NCBI GenBank assembly: GCA_902776435.1
Contig: CACYQB010000002.1
Location: forward strand, 93,401 to 157,400
Source: an uncultured Bacteroidales bacterium
Lineage (GTDB): Bacteria; Bacteroidota; Bacteroidia; Bacteroidales; Muribaculaceae
Length of the DNA: 64,000 bases
Reading direction: 5' to 3'
This document shows positions 45,107 through 54,024 of the stretch, piece by piece. How positions within the stretch are numbered: the stretch's first letter is position 1; each line of letters begins with the position of its first letter. The notes beneath the pieces were generated by a model. That model did not search any database. It saw nothing but the letters and a program-made list of their open reading frames with translations, and was not told where the DNA came from. The translations under genes and the position numbers were made by a program.

Positions 45107-46915
45107 ATGGAATCTCAACAAGATAAATCACTAAACAATCCGAAAGGAGAAGTGCAGTCGGACAATGCCGCTGTGGCTTACGGTTTGATTGCTAACGCCC
45201 ACGTCCAGGTCCTGTGTTGCTGCGGCTCGGCCTGCTACAACTCGGGCAGTTTGAAAATCATTGACAATTTCATTCGAGTCATTGCCGAGTATGGTTTGGG
45301 CAGCCGTGTTGACGTGGTGGCTACGGGGTGCTTCGGCTTTTGTGCCAAGGGTCCCATCGTCAGAATCATGCCTGACAACACGACTTACGTACAGGTGCAC
45401 CCCGAGGATGTTGAGGATATCGTTAAGACACACATCATCGATGGCCGTCTTCTCGAGGAACGCTTGCAGTATGTGGACTTCACGGCCCATCAGCTGATGG
45501 ATGACTCCAAGCACTGGAGCTCTTATCCCAAGCAGCTGTCGATGGACGCCATGTTGCATGACTACATCTACGAGATTGGCGGCAAGAAGTTCTTGTCGGT
45601 GATGTCCTACAAGATTGATGCTGACAAGTGCAAGGGTTGTGGTGCCTGCAAGCGCGGCTGCTCCAGCCAGGCCATCGTGGGCGATTTGCGCCACCCCCAT
45701 GTGGTCAATCCTTATAAATGCACCTGCTGCGGCCATTGCACAACCAAATGCAAGTTCGACGCCATCCACGGACCCGTAGGCGCCCTGAGCGAGCGCAACT
45801 ATGTTGAGGATCTACTGGTCGATGTGGCTGACCCAGACAAGATTGTTGTGGCCCAGACAGCTCCGGCTGTACGTTACGCGCTGGGCGAGGAATTCGGTAT
45901 GCCGCCGGGTACCATTGTGACGGGCAAGATGATTTCTGCCTTGCGCAAGGTGGGCGTGGACTACGTGTTTGATACTGACTTCGGTGCCGACATCACGATT
46001 ATGGAGGAAGCAGCCGAAATTGTTGACCGCCTTCGCAAATTCATCGCTGGCGACAAGACGGTACGTATCCCCATCACCACCTCGTGCTGCCCTGCATGGG
46101 TTAATTTCTTTGAGAACGATTATCCCGATTTGAGGGAATATCCCTCGACCTGCAAGTCACCTGCCCAGATGCTGGGTGCTGTGCTCAAGAGCTATTGGGC
46201 CGAGCGAATGGGCATCCCTCGTGACAAACTTGTTGTGGTGTCTGTGATGCCATGCTTGTCCAAGAAATATGAATGTGCCCGCGACGAGTTCATCACCAAT
46301 GGCAACCCCGATGTGGACTACTCGGTCACCACGATTGAGTTGGCCGAACTGATCAAGCGCATGAACATCGACTTTGACGAGTTGCAGGACGGCGAGTTTG
46401 ATATGCCGCTGGGCGACTCCAGTGGCGCTGGTGCTATCTTCGGCACGACTGGCGGTGTCATGGAGGCCGCTTTACGCACGGTCTATGAGGAATTTACAGG
46501 AAAGGAGTTGGCGTATGTCGAGTTTGAGCAGGTGCGTGGCCTGGATGGTATCCATGAGGCTGTCATCGACCTCGATGGTTTTGAGTTGAAGGTCTGTGTG
46601 GTAAACACGTTAGCCAATGCCCGCATCGTCATGGACAAACTGCGTGCAGGTGAAATAGAATATCATGTCATTGAGGTGATGGCATGTCCTGGTGGTTGCA
46701 TCGGTGGCACAGGTCAGCCCTACCACCATGGTGACATTGAGGTCATCAAAGCGCGCCAGCGCGCCATATACAGCGAGGACGTCGGCAAGAAATTGCGCAA
46801 GAGCCACGAGAATCCTGTCATCCAGCGCCTCTACAAGGAGTTCTTGGGCAAACCGTTGCACGGCAAGGCCCACGAAATACTGCATACCAAGTACCGCGAT
46901 AAATCTATCCTTTAG
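45107..46915 (+). CDS. Second [FeFe] hydrogenase, chimeric HydB-HydA type
   Basis: 602 residues. The N-terminus is the HydB-type thioredoxin-like [2Fe-2S] domain (about 25-130; LCCCGSACYNS, GCFGFCAKGPIVRIMPDN), followed after a ~40-residue linker by the HydB-type 2[4Fe-4S] ferredoxin (about 174-222; CKGCGACKRGC, CTCCGHCTTKC), and then the HydA catalytic domain with TSCCPAW (near 324), MPCLSKKYE (near 380) and EVMACPGGCIGGTGQP (near 524). The NuoF flavin domain is absent, and so are the plant-type [2Fe-2S] and His-ligated clusters of HydA. All H-cluster Cys are kept, so it should be active, probably with ferredoxin or a thiol-type donor, or as a sensor. The ATG at 45107 is used rather than TTG 45101. 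Its 3' end overlaps hydF by 4 bp, tail to tail. Confidence 0.93.
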   Translation: MESQQDKSLNNPKGEVQSDNAAVAYGLIANAHVQVLCCCGSACYNSGSLKIIDNFIRVIAEYGLGSRVDVVATGCFGFCAKGPIVRIMPDNTTYVQVHPEDVEDIVKTHIIDGRLLEERLQYVDFTAHQLMDDSKHWSSYPKQLSMDAMLHDYIYEIGGKKFLSVMSYKIDADKCKGCGACKRGCSSQAIVGDLRHPHVVNPYKCTCCGHCTTKCKFDAIHGPVGALSERNYVEDLLVDVADPDKIVVAQTAPAVRYALGEEFGMPPGTIVTGKMISALRKVGVDYVFDTDFGADITIMEEAAEIVDRLRKFIAGDKTVRIPITTSCCPAWVNFFENDYPDLREYPSTCKSPAQMLGAVLKSYWAERMGIPRDKLVVVSVMPCLSKKYECARDEFITNGNPDVDYSVTTIELAELIKRMNIDFDELQDGEFDMPLGDSSGAGAIFGTTGGVMEAALRTVYEEFTGKELAYVEFEQVRGLDGIHEAVIDLDGFELKVCVVNTLANARIVMDKLRAGEIEYHVIEVMACPGGCIGGTGQPYHHGDIEVIKARQRAIYSEDVGKKLRKSHENPVIQRLYKEFLGKPLHGKAHEILHTKYRDKSIL

Positions 46916-48108
46916 GGTAGCGATACTTTTTCTAGAATACCTTTGATGTGAGCGATGGTGATGCCATAGTTGGTCATCGGTGTGCCCTGTTGTCTGCATT
47001 GCATCACACGCGAGAGCATGAACCGGTTGTTGAACATACAACCTCCGCAATGGATAACGAGGTCATAGGATGTCACATCTTTAGGGAAATCCTTGCCAGC
47101 CACGATATCAATGGTCAAACCTTCGCCAACACGCTGACGCAACAGACGTGGAATCTTCACCCTGCCGATATCTTCAGACAGTGGTGCATGGGTACAGGCT
47201 TCGGCGATGAGCACGCATGACTGTTCGGTGAGACGGTCAATGGTCCGCGCGCTCTTGACAAAGAAACGGATATCACCCTTGTGAGCTGCCATCAAAACTG
47301 AAAATGAGGTGAGCAGGCTCCCAGCAGGCTTTTTCTGAGCCACGACATCAAACACCTGGGAATCAGTGATGATGAGTCTTGGCGGTTCTCGCAGGGCCGC
47401 GAGCGTTCGGTCAATATCTCCAGTCGTGCAACACACGGCTACACAACCCTTGTCCATCAGGTCACGCAAGGTCTGGACTTGAGGAAGAATGAGTCGGCCC
47501 TTGGGCGCTTGGGGGTCTTGTGGCATGACTAGCAACACTGTGTCGCCTGCCTGGGCAAGATTACCGGTGAGCGATTGGCTGTCGGTTTCAGGCAACAGGC
47601 CAACCAGTGTTTTTCGCAATACATCAAGTCCTGTCCCGTTCAAAGCGCTGACGGGAATAACATCACATCCCAGTCGCTTGGCAATGTCGGTGAGTAGGGT
47701 AGAGGGGACTTCTTGCATCAGGTCCACCTTATTTAATACGGCAACATAGGGGACGTTAGCCTGCTTGAGTTGTCCAGCCCATGCCGTTTCTTCATCGAGT
47801 GCAGTTCCGTCAGTCACAAGGATGGCGATGTCGGCCTGCTTGATGACCTCACGGGTGCGCTCGGTGCGCAGGTCACCCACCTTGCCTGTGTCATCAAATC
47901 CAGCAGTGTCAATCAGTACACACGGGCCCAGCGGCAGTATCTCCATTGCCTTGCTCACAGGATCAGTAGTCGTCCCTGCCACGTCGCTCACGATGGCAAT
48001 CTGCTGCCCAGTAAGCGCATTGATAAGCGATGACTTACCCACATTGCGCCGCCCAAACAACGCAATATGCACCCTCTCACTCCGCGGAGTATCAATCAAT
48101 CCGTTCAC
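46912..48108 (-). CDS. hydF: [FeFe] hydrogenase maturation GTPase HydF
   Basis: HydF is the scaffold that carries the 2Fe precursor and delivers it to HydA. The 398 residues show the N-terminal GTPase (GRRNVGKSSLINALTGQ at about 19, DTAGFDD, LNKVDLM) and a C-terminal iron-sulfur part with ACTHAP and IHCGGC, matching the CxH...HCxxC cluster ligands of HydF. Length is normal. It lies between hydG, 95 bases upstream on the same strand, and the convergent second hydrogenase. Confidence 0.96.
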   Translation of the reverse strand: MNGLIDTPRSERVHIALFGRRNVGKSSLINALTGQQIAIVSDVAGTTTDPVSKAMEILPLGPCVLIDTAGFDDTGKVGDLRTERTREVIKQADIAILVTDGTALDEETAWAGQLKQANVPYVAVLNKVDLMQEVPSTLLTDIAKRLGCDVIPVSALNGTGLDVLRKTLVGLLPETDSQSLTGNLAQAGDTVLLVMPQDPQAPKGRLILPQVQTLRDLMDKGCVAVCCTTGDIDRTLAALREPPRLIITDSQVFDVVAQKKPAGSLLTSFSVLMAAHKGDIRFFVKSARTIDRLTEQSCVLIAEACTHAPLSEDIGRVKIPRLLRQRVGEGLTIDIVAGKDFPKDVTSYDLVIHCGGCMFNNRFMLSRVMQCRQQGTPMTNYGITIAHIKGILEKVSLP

Positions 48109-48124
48109 AACAAATTAATGGATG

Positions 48125-48197
48125 AAAACAAGAAATACAAGAAACACAATTATGTCATTAAAATGCTTTCATTTGTATTTCTTGTATTTCTTGTTTT
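48125..48197. terminator. 20 bp perfect inverted repeat between hydG and hydF
   Basis: AAAACAAGAAATACAAGAAA (48125-48144) and its exact complement (48178-48197) are separated by 33 bases. On the - strand it lies just after the hydG stop and in the hydF leader, so it may weaken read-through or stabilise hydG mRNA. The arms contain an internal ACAAGAAAT repeat. Confidence 0.7.
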
Positions 48198-48203
48198 TAA
48201 AAG

Positions 48204-49619
48204 TTAGAAGTAGAAGTCGCGTTGGCCGCCGGCGATGTCGTTGATGTGTTGGGCAGCGATTTCCCGAACGCGCTGATTGGATATTTTGGCCAACTCTTGC
48301 TGGATGAGGGCGTTGCCCTTTGCAATGGTGTCCTCGCTGGCAAAGTCCATGAGGTACTCCTTGAGCGTCATCAGTGCATTAGGAGTGCAGATGTCGCCAA
48401 TCTTGCCGGCCTTGCACAGTTCCATGAAGCGGTCGCCAGTGCGGCCCGAACGGTAGCATGCCGTGCAGAAACTGGGAAGATAACCGATGGACAGCAACCA
48501 GTTGATGACTTCATCAAGGGTGCGCGTGTCACTCACGTCGAACTGAGCCGTCTCGTCATGACGCTCGACAGTCGTGTAGCCACCAACGCTGGTACGGCTA
48601 CCGCCGCTGATCTGCGATACACCCAGGTCAAGCACCTTAGTGCGCACGCTCTGGCTCTCGCGAGTGGAGATAATCATGCCGGTATAGGGCACGGCCAGAC
48701 GGATGACGGCGATAATGCGGCAGAAAATGTCGTCGGGCAGCACATCGGGGAACTCATCGAGGGTGATATCCTCGGCGGGACAGATGCGTGGAACACTGAT
48801 GGTGTGAGGGCCAACGCCGAATTTAGCCTCCAGGTGCTCGGCATGCATGAGCAGACCCACGAAGTCATAGCGGTAGGTTGTCAAGCCATACAATACGCCG
48901 ATGCCCACATCGTCACATCCGCCCATCTGGGCACGGTCCATCGCTTCGGTGTGGTAGCAGTAGTCGCTTTTGGGGCCTGTTGGATGCAACGCCTCGTAGT
49001 TCTTGCGGTTATAAGTCTCCTGGAACAGGATGTAGGTGCCGATTCCCGCTGCCTTCAATTTCTCGTAGGCTTCGACTGTGGTAGCGGCAATATTCACGTT
49101 CAAGCGACGGATTTCGCCATTGCCCACCTTAGTATTATAAATAGTGTGGATCGATTCCAGGATATACTCCAGCGGATTCATCACGGGGTGTTCGCCTGCC
49201 TCAAGGGCAATGCGCTTGTGGCCCATTTTGACCAACGCTTCAACCTCGGCTCGAATCTCGTCCTGCGACAGTTTCTTGCGCGGAATGGTCTTGTTCTTGG
49301 CATGATAGGGGCAATAGACACACCCGTTAATGCAGTAATTGGACAGATAGAGTGGAGCAAACATCACGATGCGGTTGCCGTAGAAGCGTTTTTTCACATC
49401 CTTGGCCAACTGCTCATAACGCTCAATGAGGTCGGGCTGGTCACAGTCGAGCAACACGGCAGCCTCACGATGGGTCAAGCCCTTGCACAGGGCGGCTTTG
49501 TTGATAATCTCTTCAATCAGAGCACGATTGCTCTTGTTCTTCTCAGCGTAGGCTAAGGTATCCAGTATTTCACTGTCGTCGATAAATTCATCGGCGTGGT
49601 TAGACTTGACGTTATACAT
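48204..49619 (-). CDS. hydG: [FeFe] hydrogenase maturation radical-SAM enzyme HydG
   Basis: HydG cleaves tyrosine to make the CO and CN ligands of the H-cluster. The radical-SAM motif CINGCVYC (CX3CX2C) lies near residues 95-102, the C-terminal cluster motif in FCTACYRSGRTGDRFMELC carries the second CX2C cluster ligands, and the rest (EAGEHPVMNPLEYI, FQETYNRKNYEALHP, SQISGGSRTSVGGY) is typical. I use ATG 49619 (471 residues); the TTG at 49655 falls inside the -7 promoter box, so translation cannot start there. Confidence 0.96.
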   Translation of the reverse strand: MYNVKSNHADEFIDDSEILDTLAYAEKNKSNRALIEEIINKAALCKGLTHREAAVLLDCDQPDLIERYEQLAKDVKKRFYGNRIVMFAPLYLSNYCINGCVYCPYHAKNKTIPRKKLSQDEIRAEVEALVKMGHKRIALEAGEHPVMNPLEYILESIHTIYNTKVGNGEIRRLNVNIAATTVEAYEKLKAAGIGTYILFQETYNRKNYEALHPTGPKSDYCYHTEAMDRAQMGGCDDVGIGVLYGLTTYRYDFVGLLMHAEHLEAKFGVGPHTISVPRICPAEDITLDEFPDVLPDDIFCRIIAVIRLAVPYTGMIISTRESQSVRTKVLDLGVSQISGGSRTSVGGYTTVERHDETAQFDVSDTRTLDEVINWLLSIGYLPSFCTACYRSGRTGDRFMELCKAGKIGDICTPNALMTLKEYLMDFASEDTIAKGNALIQQELAKISNQRVREIAAQHINDIAGGQRDFYF

Positions 49620-49652
49620 GATATTACAGTAGTTATTAGTTGTTTCAACCTG

Positions 49653-49660
49653 CAAATATA
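49653..49660 (-). promoter_or_regulatory. hydG(-hydF) promoter -7 box
   Basis: TATATTTG on the - strand leaves a leader of about 27 bases before ATG 49619. Confidence 0.65.
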
Positions 49661-49744
49661 ATCAAAAGTTGTCACAACTCATCAATGGCTTGCTAAAAAA
49701 AGATAATAAAATTAAAACTTGCTTGCAGTGCTATCAATTTGCAC

Positions 49745-49752
49745 TATCTTTG
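49745..49752 (+). promoter_or_regulatory. -7 box for the LptD-like gene
   Basis: TATCTTTG lies 18 bases before the TTG start at 49771 and 48 bases before the next in-frame ATG at 49801. Confidence 0.65.
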
Positions 49753-49770
49753 CACGTTTAAAGGTAAAAT

Positions 49771-52491
49771 TTGACGACGAGAGGGCTCCATATCATCGGT
49801 ATGTTGTTGGCGGCAGTGATGCTGTTGCCATTGCTTTCACATGGTCAGGTCAGGGGAGATGTCCTTGACCTAAATCAGGCCGTGGACTCTATTGTCAAGG
49901 CTGAAACCGATTCCTCGCCAGAGCAAGTCATGCCTCGTGATACCAGCCGCTTTATCCGCGAGCGGGTGGATCTGGATCATGTAGTGGAGTTCACCGCCAA
50001 GGACAGTATCATCCTCATGGGCCGTAACCATGCGGTGATGTATGGCGGCAGCAAAATCATCTATGGCGACATTGATGTGAGTGCTTCCCAGATTAGCATG
50101 GACATGGACAGCAGCCAGGTGCATGCCATCGGCGTGCCCGACAGCGTGGGTGAATTGATAGGCAATCCTGTCTTCAAGGACAATAGCGGCGAATATGAGT
50201 CACGGGTGATGAAGTACAACTTCAAGTCCAAACGCGGCTATATCACCGACATTGTCACCGAACAGGGCGAAGGCTATCTCACGGGCGGCGTCACCAAGAA
50301 GACCGAGGATGACTATTATTACATCAAGGATGGCCGCTATACCACCTGTGACAACCATGAGCATCCTCACTTCTATTTCCAGCTGACCAAAGCTAAGGTC
50401 AAACCCAAGAAAAATGTGGTAACGGGACCCGCCTTTATGGTTCTTGAGGACTTGCCGCTACCCATTGCGGTACCCTTCGGCTACTTCCCGTTCAGCGAAA
50501 AGTATCAGAGCGGTATCCTGGTGCCCACCTTTGGTGAGGATTACAACCGTGGCTTCTATTTGAGGAATGGCGGTTACTATTTGGCCCTCGGTCAGTATGC
50601 CGACCTGGCGTTGACGGGCGAAATCTATACGCGCGGCTCATGGGGTGTGTCAGCTCAGTCTTCCTATGCCAAGCGATACAAGTTCAGCGGCTCATTCAGT
50701 GTCAATTACCTCACAACGATAACTGGCCTGAAAGGAGACCCCGACTACAACAAGATGCACAATTTCCAGGTTGTATGGAGCCACAGCCAGAACCAGAAGG
50801 CCAACCCCTACTTGACCTTCTCGGCCAGCGTGAACTTCGCTACCACGGGCTATACCCGCAATAGCTTGAACACCTACTATACAAATGCCTTTACCGAGAA
50901 TACCAAGAGCAGTTCCATCAACTTGACCTACAAGATACCTAACAGCAAGTGGTCAATCTCGACGACTGCCAATGTATCACAGCGCACATCCGACTCAACC
51001 ATCACCGTCTCATTCCCCAACTTTACCATCAACATGAGCCAGACGGCGCCATTCAAGCGCAAGCGTGTCGTGGGCGAAGAACGCTGGTATGAGAAAATCA
51101 AGGTGAGCTACAATGGTAAATTCCAGAATTCGTTGACAGCCAAGCAGAATGTCTTTTTCCGCAAGAGCCTGGTCAAGGACTGGCGCAATGGCATGAGTCA
51201 CACGGTGCCGATTCAGGCAACATTCAACGTGCTGAAGTATTTCAACATCACCCCGTCGATTACGCTCAATGACCGCATGTACACGAGCAAAATCCGACAA
51301 CAGTGGGATCCCAATGCCAGCGCGGTGGTGAGGGACACGTCTTATAGTTTCTATAATGTGTTTGACTTTAACGCTGCTATTTCGCTCAGCACCAAGGTTT
51401 ATGGTTTCTTCAAGCCTTTCAAGTTCCTAGGCAAACTGAGCGAGAAACTGCAGATGGTACGTCACGTGATGACGCCGACAATCTCGTTCTCGGCGTCTCC
51501 GGATTTTGGCTCGCCGTTCTGGGGCTACTATGGCAACTATGAATATGTGGATGCTACCGGTAAACGCCGCACTCAGCGTTACAGCTACTTCCAGCATGGG
51601 GTTTATGGTAGTGCGCCCAATACCAAGTCTGGTACTATCATGTTCAACATTGCCAACAATCTGGAGGCCAAGATTAAGAGCGACAATGACAGCACTGGTT
51701 TCAAGAAAATCTCATTGATTGAGAATTTCACCCTCAGCCAGTCTTGCAACCTGGCTGCCGACTCGATGAAGTGGAGCAACCTCAATACCAGCATCATGCT
51801 GCGATTGACCAAGGGCTTCAACTTGAACTTGAGTGCCACCTGGGATGTCTATAAATACGCCCTTAACGAGGCTGGTAATCCCGTTAGGATCAACAAACTG
51901 CGTCTGTTCAACGGCGGTGGCTGGGGACGACTTTCTAGCACAGGAACCTCATTCTCCTATACATTCAACAACGATACCTTCAAGCGCAAGGGCAATAAGG
52001 ACAAGGACAAAAAGAATGAGGATCCCAAGCTACGAGGACAATTAAACCGGAATAATGATGAGGAAGGGGAGGAGCAGGAAGGAACAGGCCCGACGACCGA
52101 TCTGGAACTGATTGACGGCTATGCAAAGTGGGATTGCCCATGGAGCTTAACGGTCAACTATTCTTTGTCCTACGGCTACGGCTCATTCAATTACGACAAG
52201 TTGGAGTATAATGGCCGTTGGACTCAGAACTTGAGCCTTAACGCCAACATCCGCCCCACTAAGAACTGGTCGCTTACGGCTTCGGCCAGCTACAATTTCG
52301 ATACCCACAAGATCGCTTACATGAACTGCAGCATCTCGCGCCAGATGCACTGCTTCGAGATGAGCGCCAGCTTTGTGCCGGTCGGCCCCTACAAGAGTTA
52401 CAATTTCCACATCGCTGTCAAGTCGTCCATCCTCCAGGATGTGAAATATGACAAGCATTCCAGCATTAACAATGGTGTCACTTGGTATTAA
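49771..52491 (+). CDS. LPS-assembly protein LptD-like outer-membrane protein
   Basis: LptD inserts lipopolysaccharide into the outer leaflet. The 906 residues begin with a signal peptide ending LLSHGQ, then an OstA-type beta-jellyroll (about 60-190; VVEFTAKDSIILMGRNHAVM, GYLTGGVTKK), the conserved TTCDNHEHPHFYFQLTKAKV with its single Cys, LPLPIAVPFGYFP, and a long barrel of alternating strands to an aromatic C-terminal residue. The family is the Bacteroidetes LptD type. Translation may start at TTG 49771 (basic n-region) or ATG 49801. The following gene overlaps its end. LptE is not in view. Confidence 0.88.
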   Translation: MTTRGLHIIGMLLAAVMLLPLLSHGQVRGDVLDLNQAVDSIVKAETDSSPEQVMPRDTSRFIRERVDLDHVVEFTAKDSIILMGRNHAVMYGGSKIIYGDIDVSASQISMDMDSSQVHAIGVPDSVGELIGNPVFKDNSGEYESRVMKYNFKSKRGYITDIVTEQGEGYLTGGVTKKTEDDYYYIKDGRYTTCDNHEHPHFYFQLTKAKVKPKKNVVTGPAFMVLEDLPLPIAVPFGYFPFSEKYQSGILVPTFGEDYNRGFYLRNGGYYLALGQYADLALTGEIYTRGSWGVSAQSSYAKRYKFSGSFSVNYLTTITGLKGDPDYNKMHNFQVVWSHSQNQKANPYLTFSASVNFATTGYTRNSLNTYYTNAFTENTKSSSINLTYKIPNSKWSISTTANVSQRTSDSTITVSFPNFTINMSQTAPFKRKRVVGEERWYEKIKVSYNGKFQNSLTAKQNVFFRKSLVKDWRNGMSHTVPIQATFNVLKYFNITPSITLNDRMYTSKIRQQWDPNASAVVRDTSYSFYNVFDFNAAISLSTKVYGFFKPFKFLGKLSEKLQMVRHVMTPTISFSASPDFGSPFWGYYGNYEYVDATGKRRTQRYSYFQHGVYGSAPNTKSGTIMFNIANNLEAKIKSDNDSTGFKKISLIENFTLSQSCNLAADSMKWSNLNTSIMLRLTKGFNLNLSATWDVYKYALNEAGNPVRINKLRLFNGGGWGRLSSTGTSFSYTFNNDTFKRKGNKDKDKKNEDPKLRGQLNRNNDEEGEEQEGTGPTTDLELIDGYAKWDCPWSLTVNYSLSYGYGSFNYDKLEYNGRWTQNLSLNANIRPTKNWSLTASASYNFDTHKIAYMNCSISRQMHCFEMSASFVPVGPYKSYNFHIAVKSSILQDVKYDKHSSINNGVTWY

Positions 52492-53122
52492 GGCCCATCG
52501 CTTTGGTGTCATGCTGTTGGCCTCACTCTGTGCCACAGTCGCTATGTCCCAGCAGTTGCGAGAAGGTGACCTGCTGTTCACGTGCAGCGATGTCCCCAAT
52601 GTTATCACGCGCGTGACGAGCGGCACCGATAGCCTGCCCATCGACCACGTCGGCATCGTCCACCGTATCGGGGGGAGCGCCGGACCGTTGTTTGTCATCG
52701 AGGCGGTCAAGCCCATAGTGTGCCTCACGCCCATCGATTCGTTCCTCTGCCGTAACACCAGCGAAGTTGTACCCCAAGTGATTGTGGGGCGTATCAATGT
52801 GGAGTGCGACATGGCGCGTTCTGTCCGACGCTGCCTGATGATGGTCGGCAAACCCTATGACGACCTGTACCTGCCTGGAGATAGCGCCATCTATTGCAGC
52901 GAACTGGTGCAGATGAATTATATCACCGCTGCGGGCGAAGCGGTCTTTGCTCCAATTCCCATGTCTTTTCATGACAGAACAGGGCGGATATTAGACGAAT
53001 GGATTGATTTCTATTCACGCCGCGGCATGCAGGTTCCTGAGGGAGAGCCAGGTAGCAATCCTGGTGAACTGTCCCGTCGGCGCCAAGTCTCCATCATCGG
53101 CCCTTATCCTCTGCTGTTGTGA
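52448..53122 (+). CDS. YiiX/YebB-like NlpC/P60-type cysteine hydrolase, secreted
   Basis: A 224-residue exported protein (LLASLCATVAMSQ) of the YiiX-like papain-fold family. LREGDLLFTCSDV, DHVGIVHRIGG (with the catalytic His) and GKPYDDLYLPGDSAIYCSELV (with the likely Cys) are the three expected blocks. The fold includes peptidoglycan amidases and acyltransferases; the substrate is unknown. It overlaps the LptD-like gene by 44 bp, or by 20 if the start is ATG 52472, which gives a cleaner signal peptide. Translational coupling is likely. Confidence 0.82.
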   Translation: MTSIPALTMVSLGIKAHRFGVMLLASLCATVAMSQQLREGDLLFTCSDVPNVITRVTSGTDSLPIDHVGIVHRIGGSAGPLFVIEAVKPIVCLTPIDSFLCRNTSEVVPQVIVGRINVECDMARSVRRCLMMVGKPYDDLYLPGDSAIYCSELVQMNYITAAGEAVFAPIPMSFHDRTGRILDEWIDFYSRRGMQVPEGEPGSNPGELSRRRQVSIIGPYPLLL

Positions 53123-53220
53123 CTCTCAGCAACCCTCCGCTTTTTTCTCGATATCCACGTTTACCACTTCCTCAAGAGAAAAAACTGTCAACCGAGGACA
53201 GACAACTGAAAACTTTTTAC

Positions 53221-53228
53221 TACCTTTG
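53221..53228 (+). promoter_or_regulatory. -7 box for the LysE-family gene
   Basis: TACCTTTG lies 28 bases before the TTG start at 53257. Confidence 0.6.
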
Positions 53229-53256
53229 TAGTTTGTAAATTGAATAACCTCCAGCA

Positions 53257-53913
53257 TTGGGTACAATTATATCCATAATCATTGGTTGTGTGTCGATTGG
53301 AATTATCCTGTCGGCTCCGATGGGTCCTGTCGGTATCCTATGCATTCAGCGCACCCTGAACCAGGGACGCAATGCGGGTTTCTTCACCGGGGTGGGGGCG
53401 GCCGCCAGCGATTTGTTCTATTGCCTGCTGGTGGGCTTGGGCATATCGCTCGTGACCGATTTCATCGCCGACCACGTCAACGTCCTGCAGATTATCGGTA
53501 GCGTCATCCTCATTGTCTATGCCGTTTACATGATTTTCCACAACCCGGTGAGCCAGATCAAGGAGAATATTGACCAGCGTGATGACCACCTGCGTGATAT
53601 GGTGACGGGATTCCTGTTCACCTTGAGCAATCCGCTCATTATGTTCCTTATTATCCCCTTGTTTGCGCGTTTCGGCTTCCCCTTGCCGGAATACAAGTTC
53701 TACCACGTGATTATCGGTTATGCCTTCATCGTCGTGGGTGCTTTGTTGTGGTGGGGTATGATTACTTTCTTTGTCGATAAGGTGCGCACTCACTTCAACA
53801 TCCGCTCGATGTGGCTCATCAACCGCATCATCGGCTCCATCATCCTCGTTCTGTCGCTCTACGGCCTGGTCACTGGTACCATCGCCTATCTCTATCAACT
53901 CAACATCCTGTAA
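53257..53913 (+). CDS. LysE/RhtB-family exporter
   Basis: The 218 residues form about six membrane segments, with the family mark APMGPVGILCIQRTLNQGRNAGFFTGVGAAASD near the start and FLFTLSNPLIMFLIIPLF in the middle. Members export amino acids or other small metabolites; the substrate is unknown. The only start that keeps the first membrane helix is TTG 53257. Confidence 0.85.
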   Translation: MGTIISIIIGCVSIGIILSAPMGPVGILCIQRTLNQGRNAGFFTGVGAAASDLFYCLLVGLGISLVTDFIADHVNVLQIIGSVILIVYAVYMIFHNPVSQIKENIDQRDDHLRDMVTGFLFTLSNPLIMFLIIPLFARFGFPLPEYKFYHVIIGYAFIVVGALLWWGMITFFVDKVRTHFNIRSMWLINRIIGSIILVLSLYGLVTGTIAYLYQLNIL

Positions 53914-53989
53914 TACACAAAAAACAAGGTGCATCCCCATCATCGGATACACCTTGCTATATTTGGGATAAAGTTAAGATCTTAAGCCC

Positions 53990-54024
53990 CCTAAAGCCTA
54001 AAACCTAATACCTAAAGCCTAATA
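53990..54024 (+). repeat. Array of five CCTAAAR heptamers
   Basis: CCTAAAG, CCTAAAA, CCTAATA, CCTAAAG, CCTAATA in exact register, ending at the base before the buk stop codon (54025, - strand). It lies between the convergent LysE-family and buk genes. Confidence 0.9.

Noticed and set aside
48222-49556. 444-codon + strand frame opposite hydG
   Set aside because: hydG carries all expected radical-SAM motifs; the frame is a codon-bias shadow.
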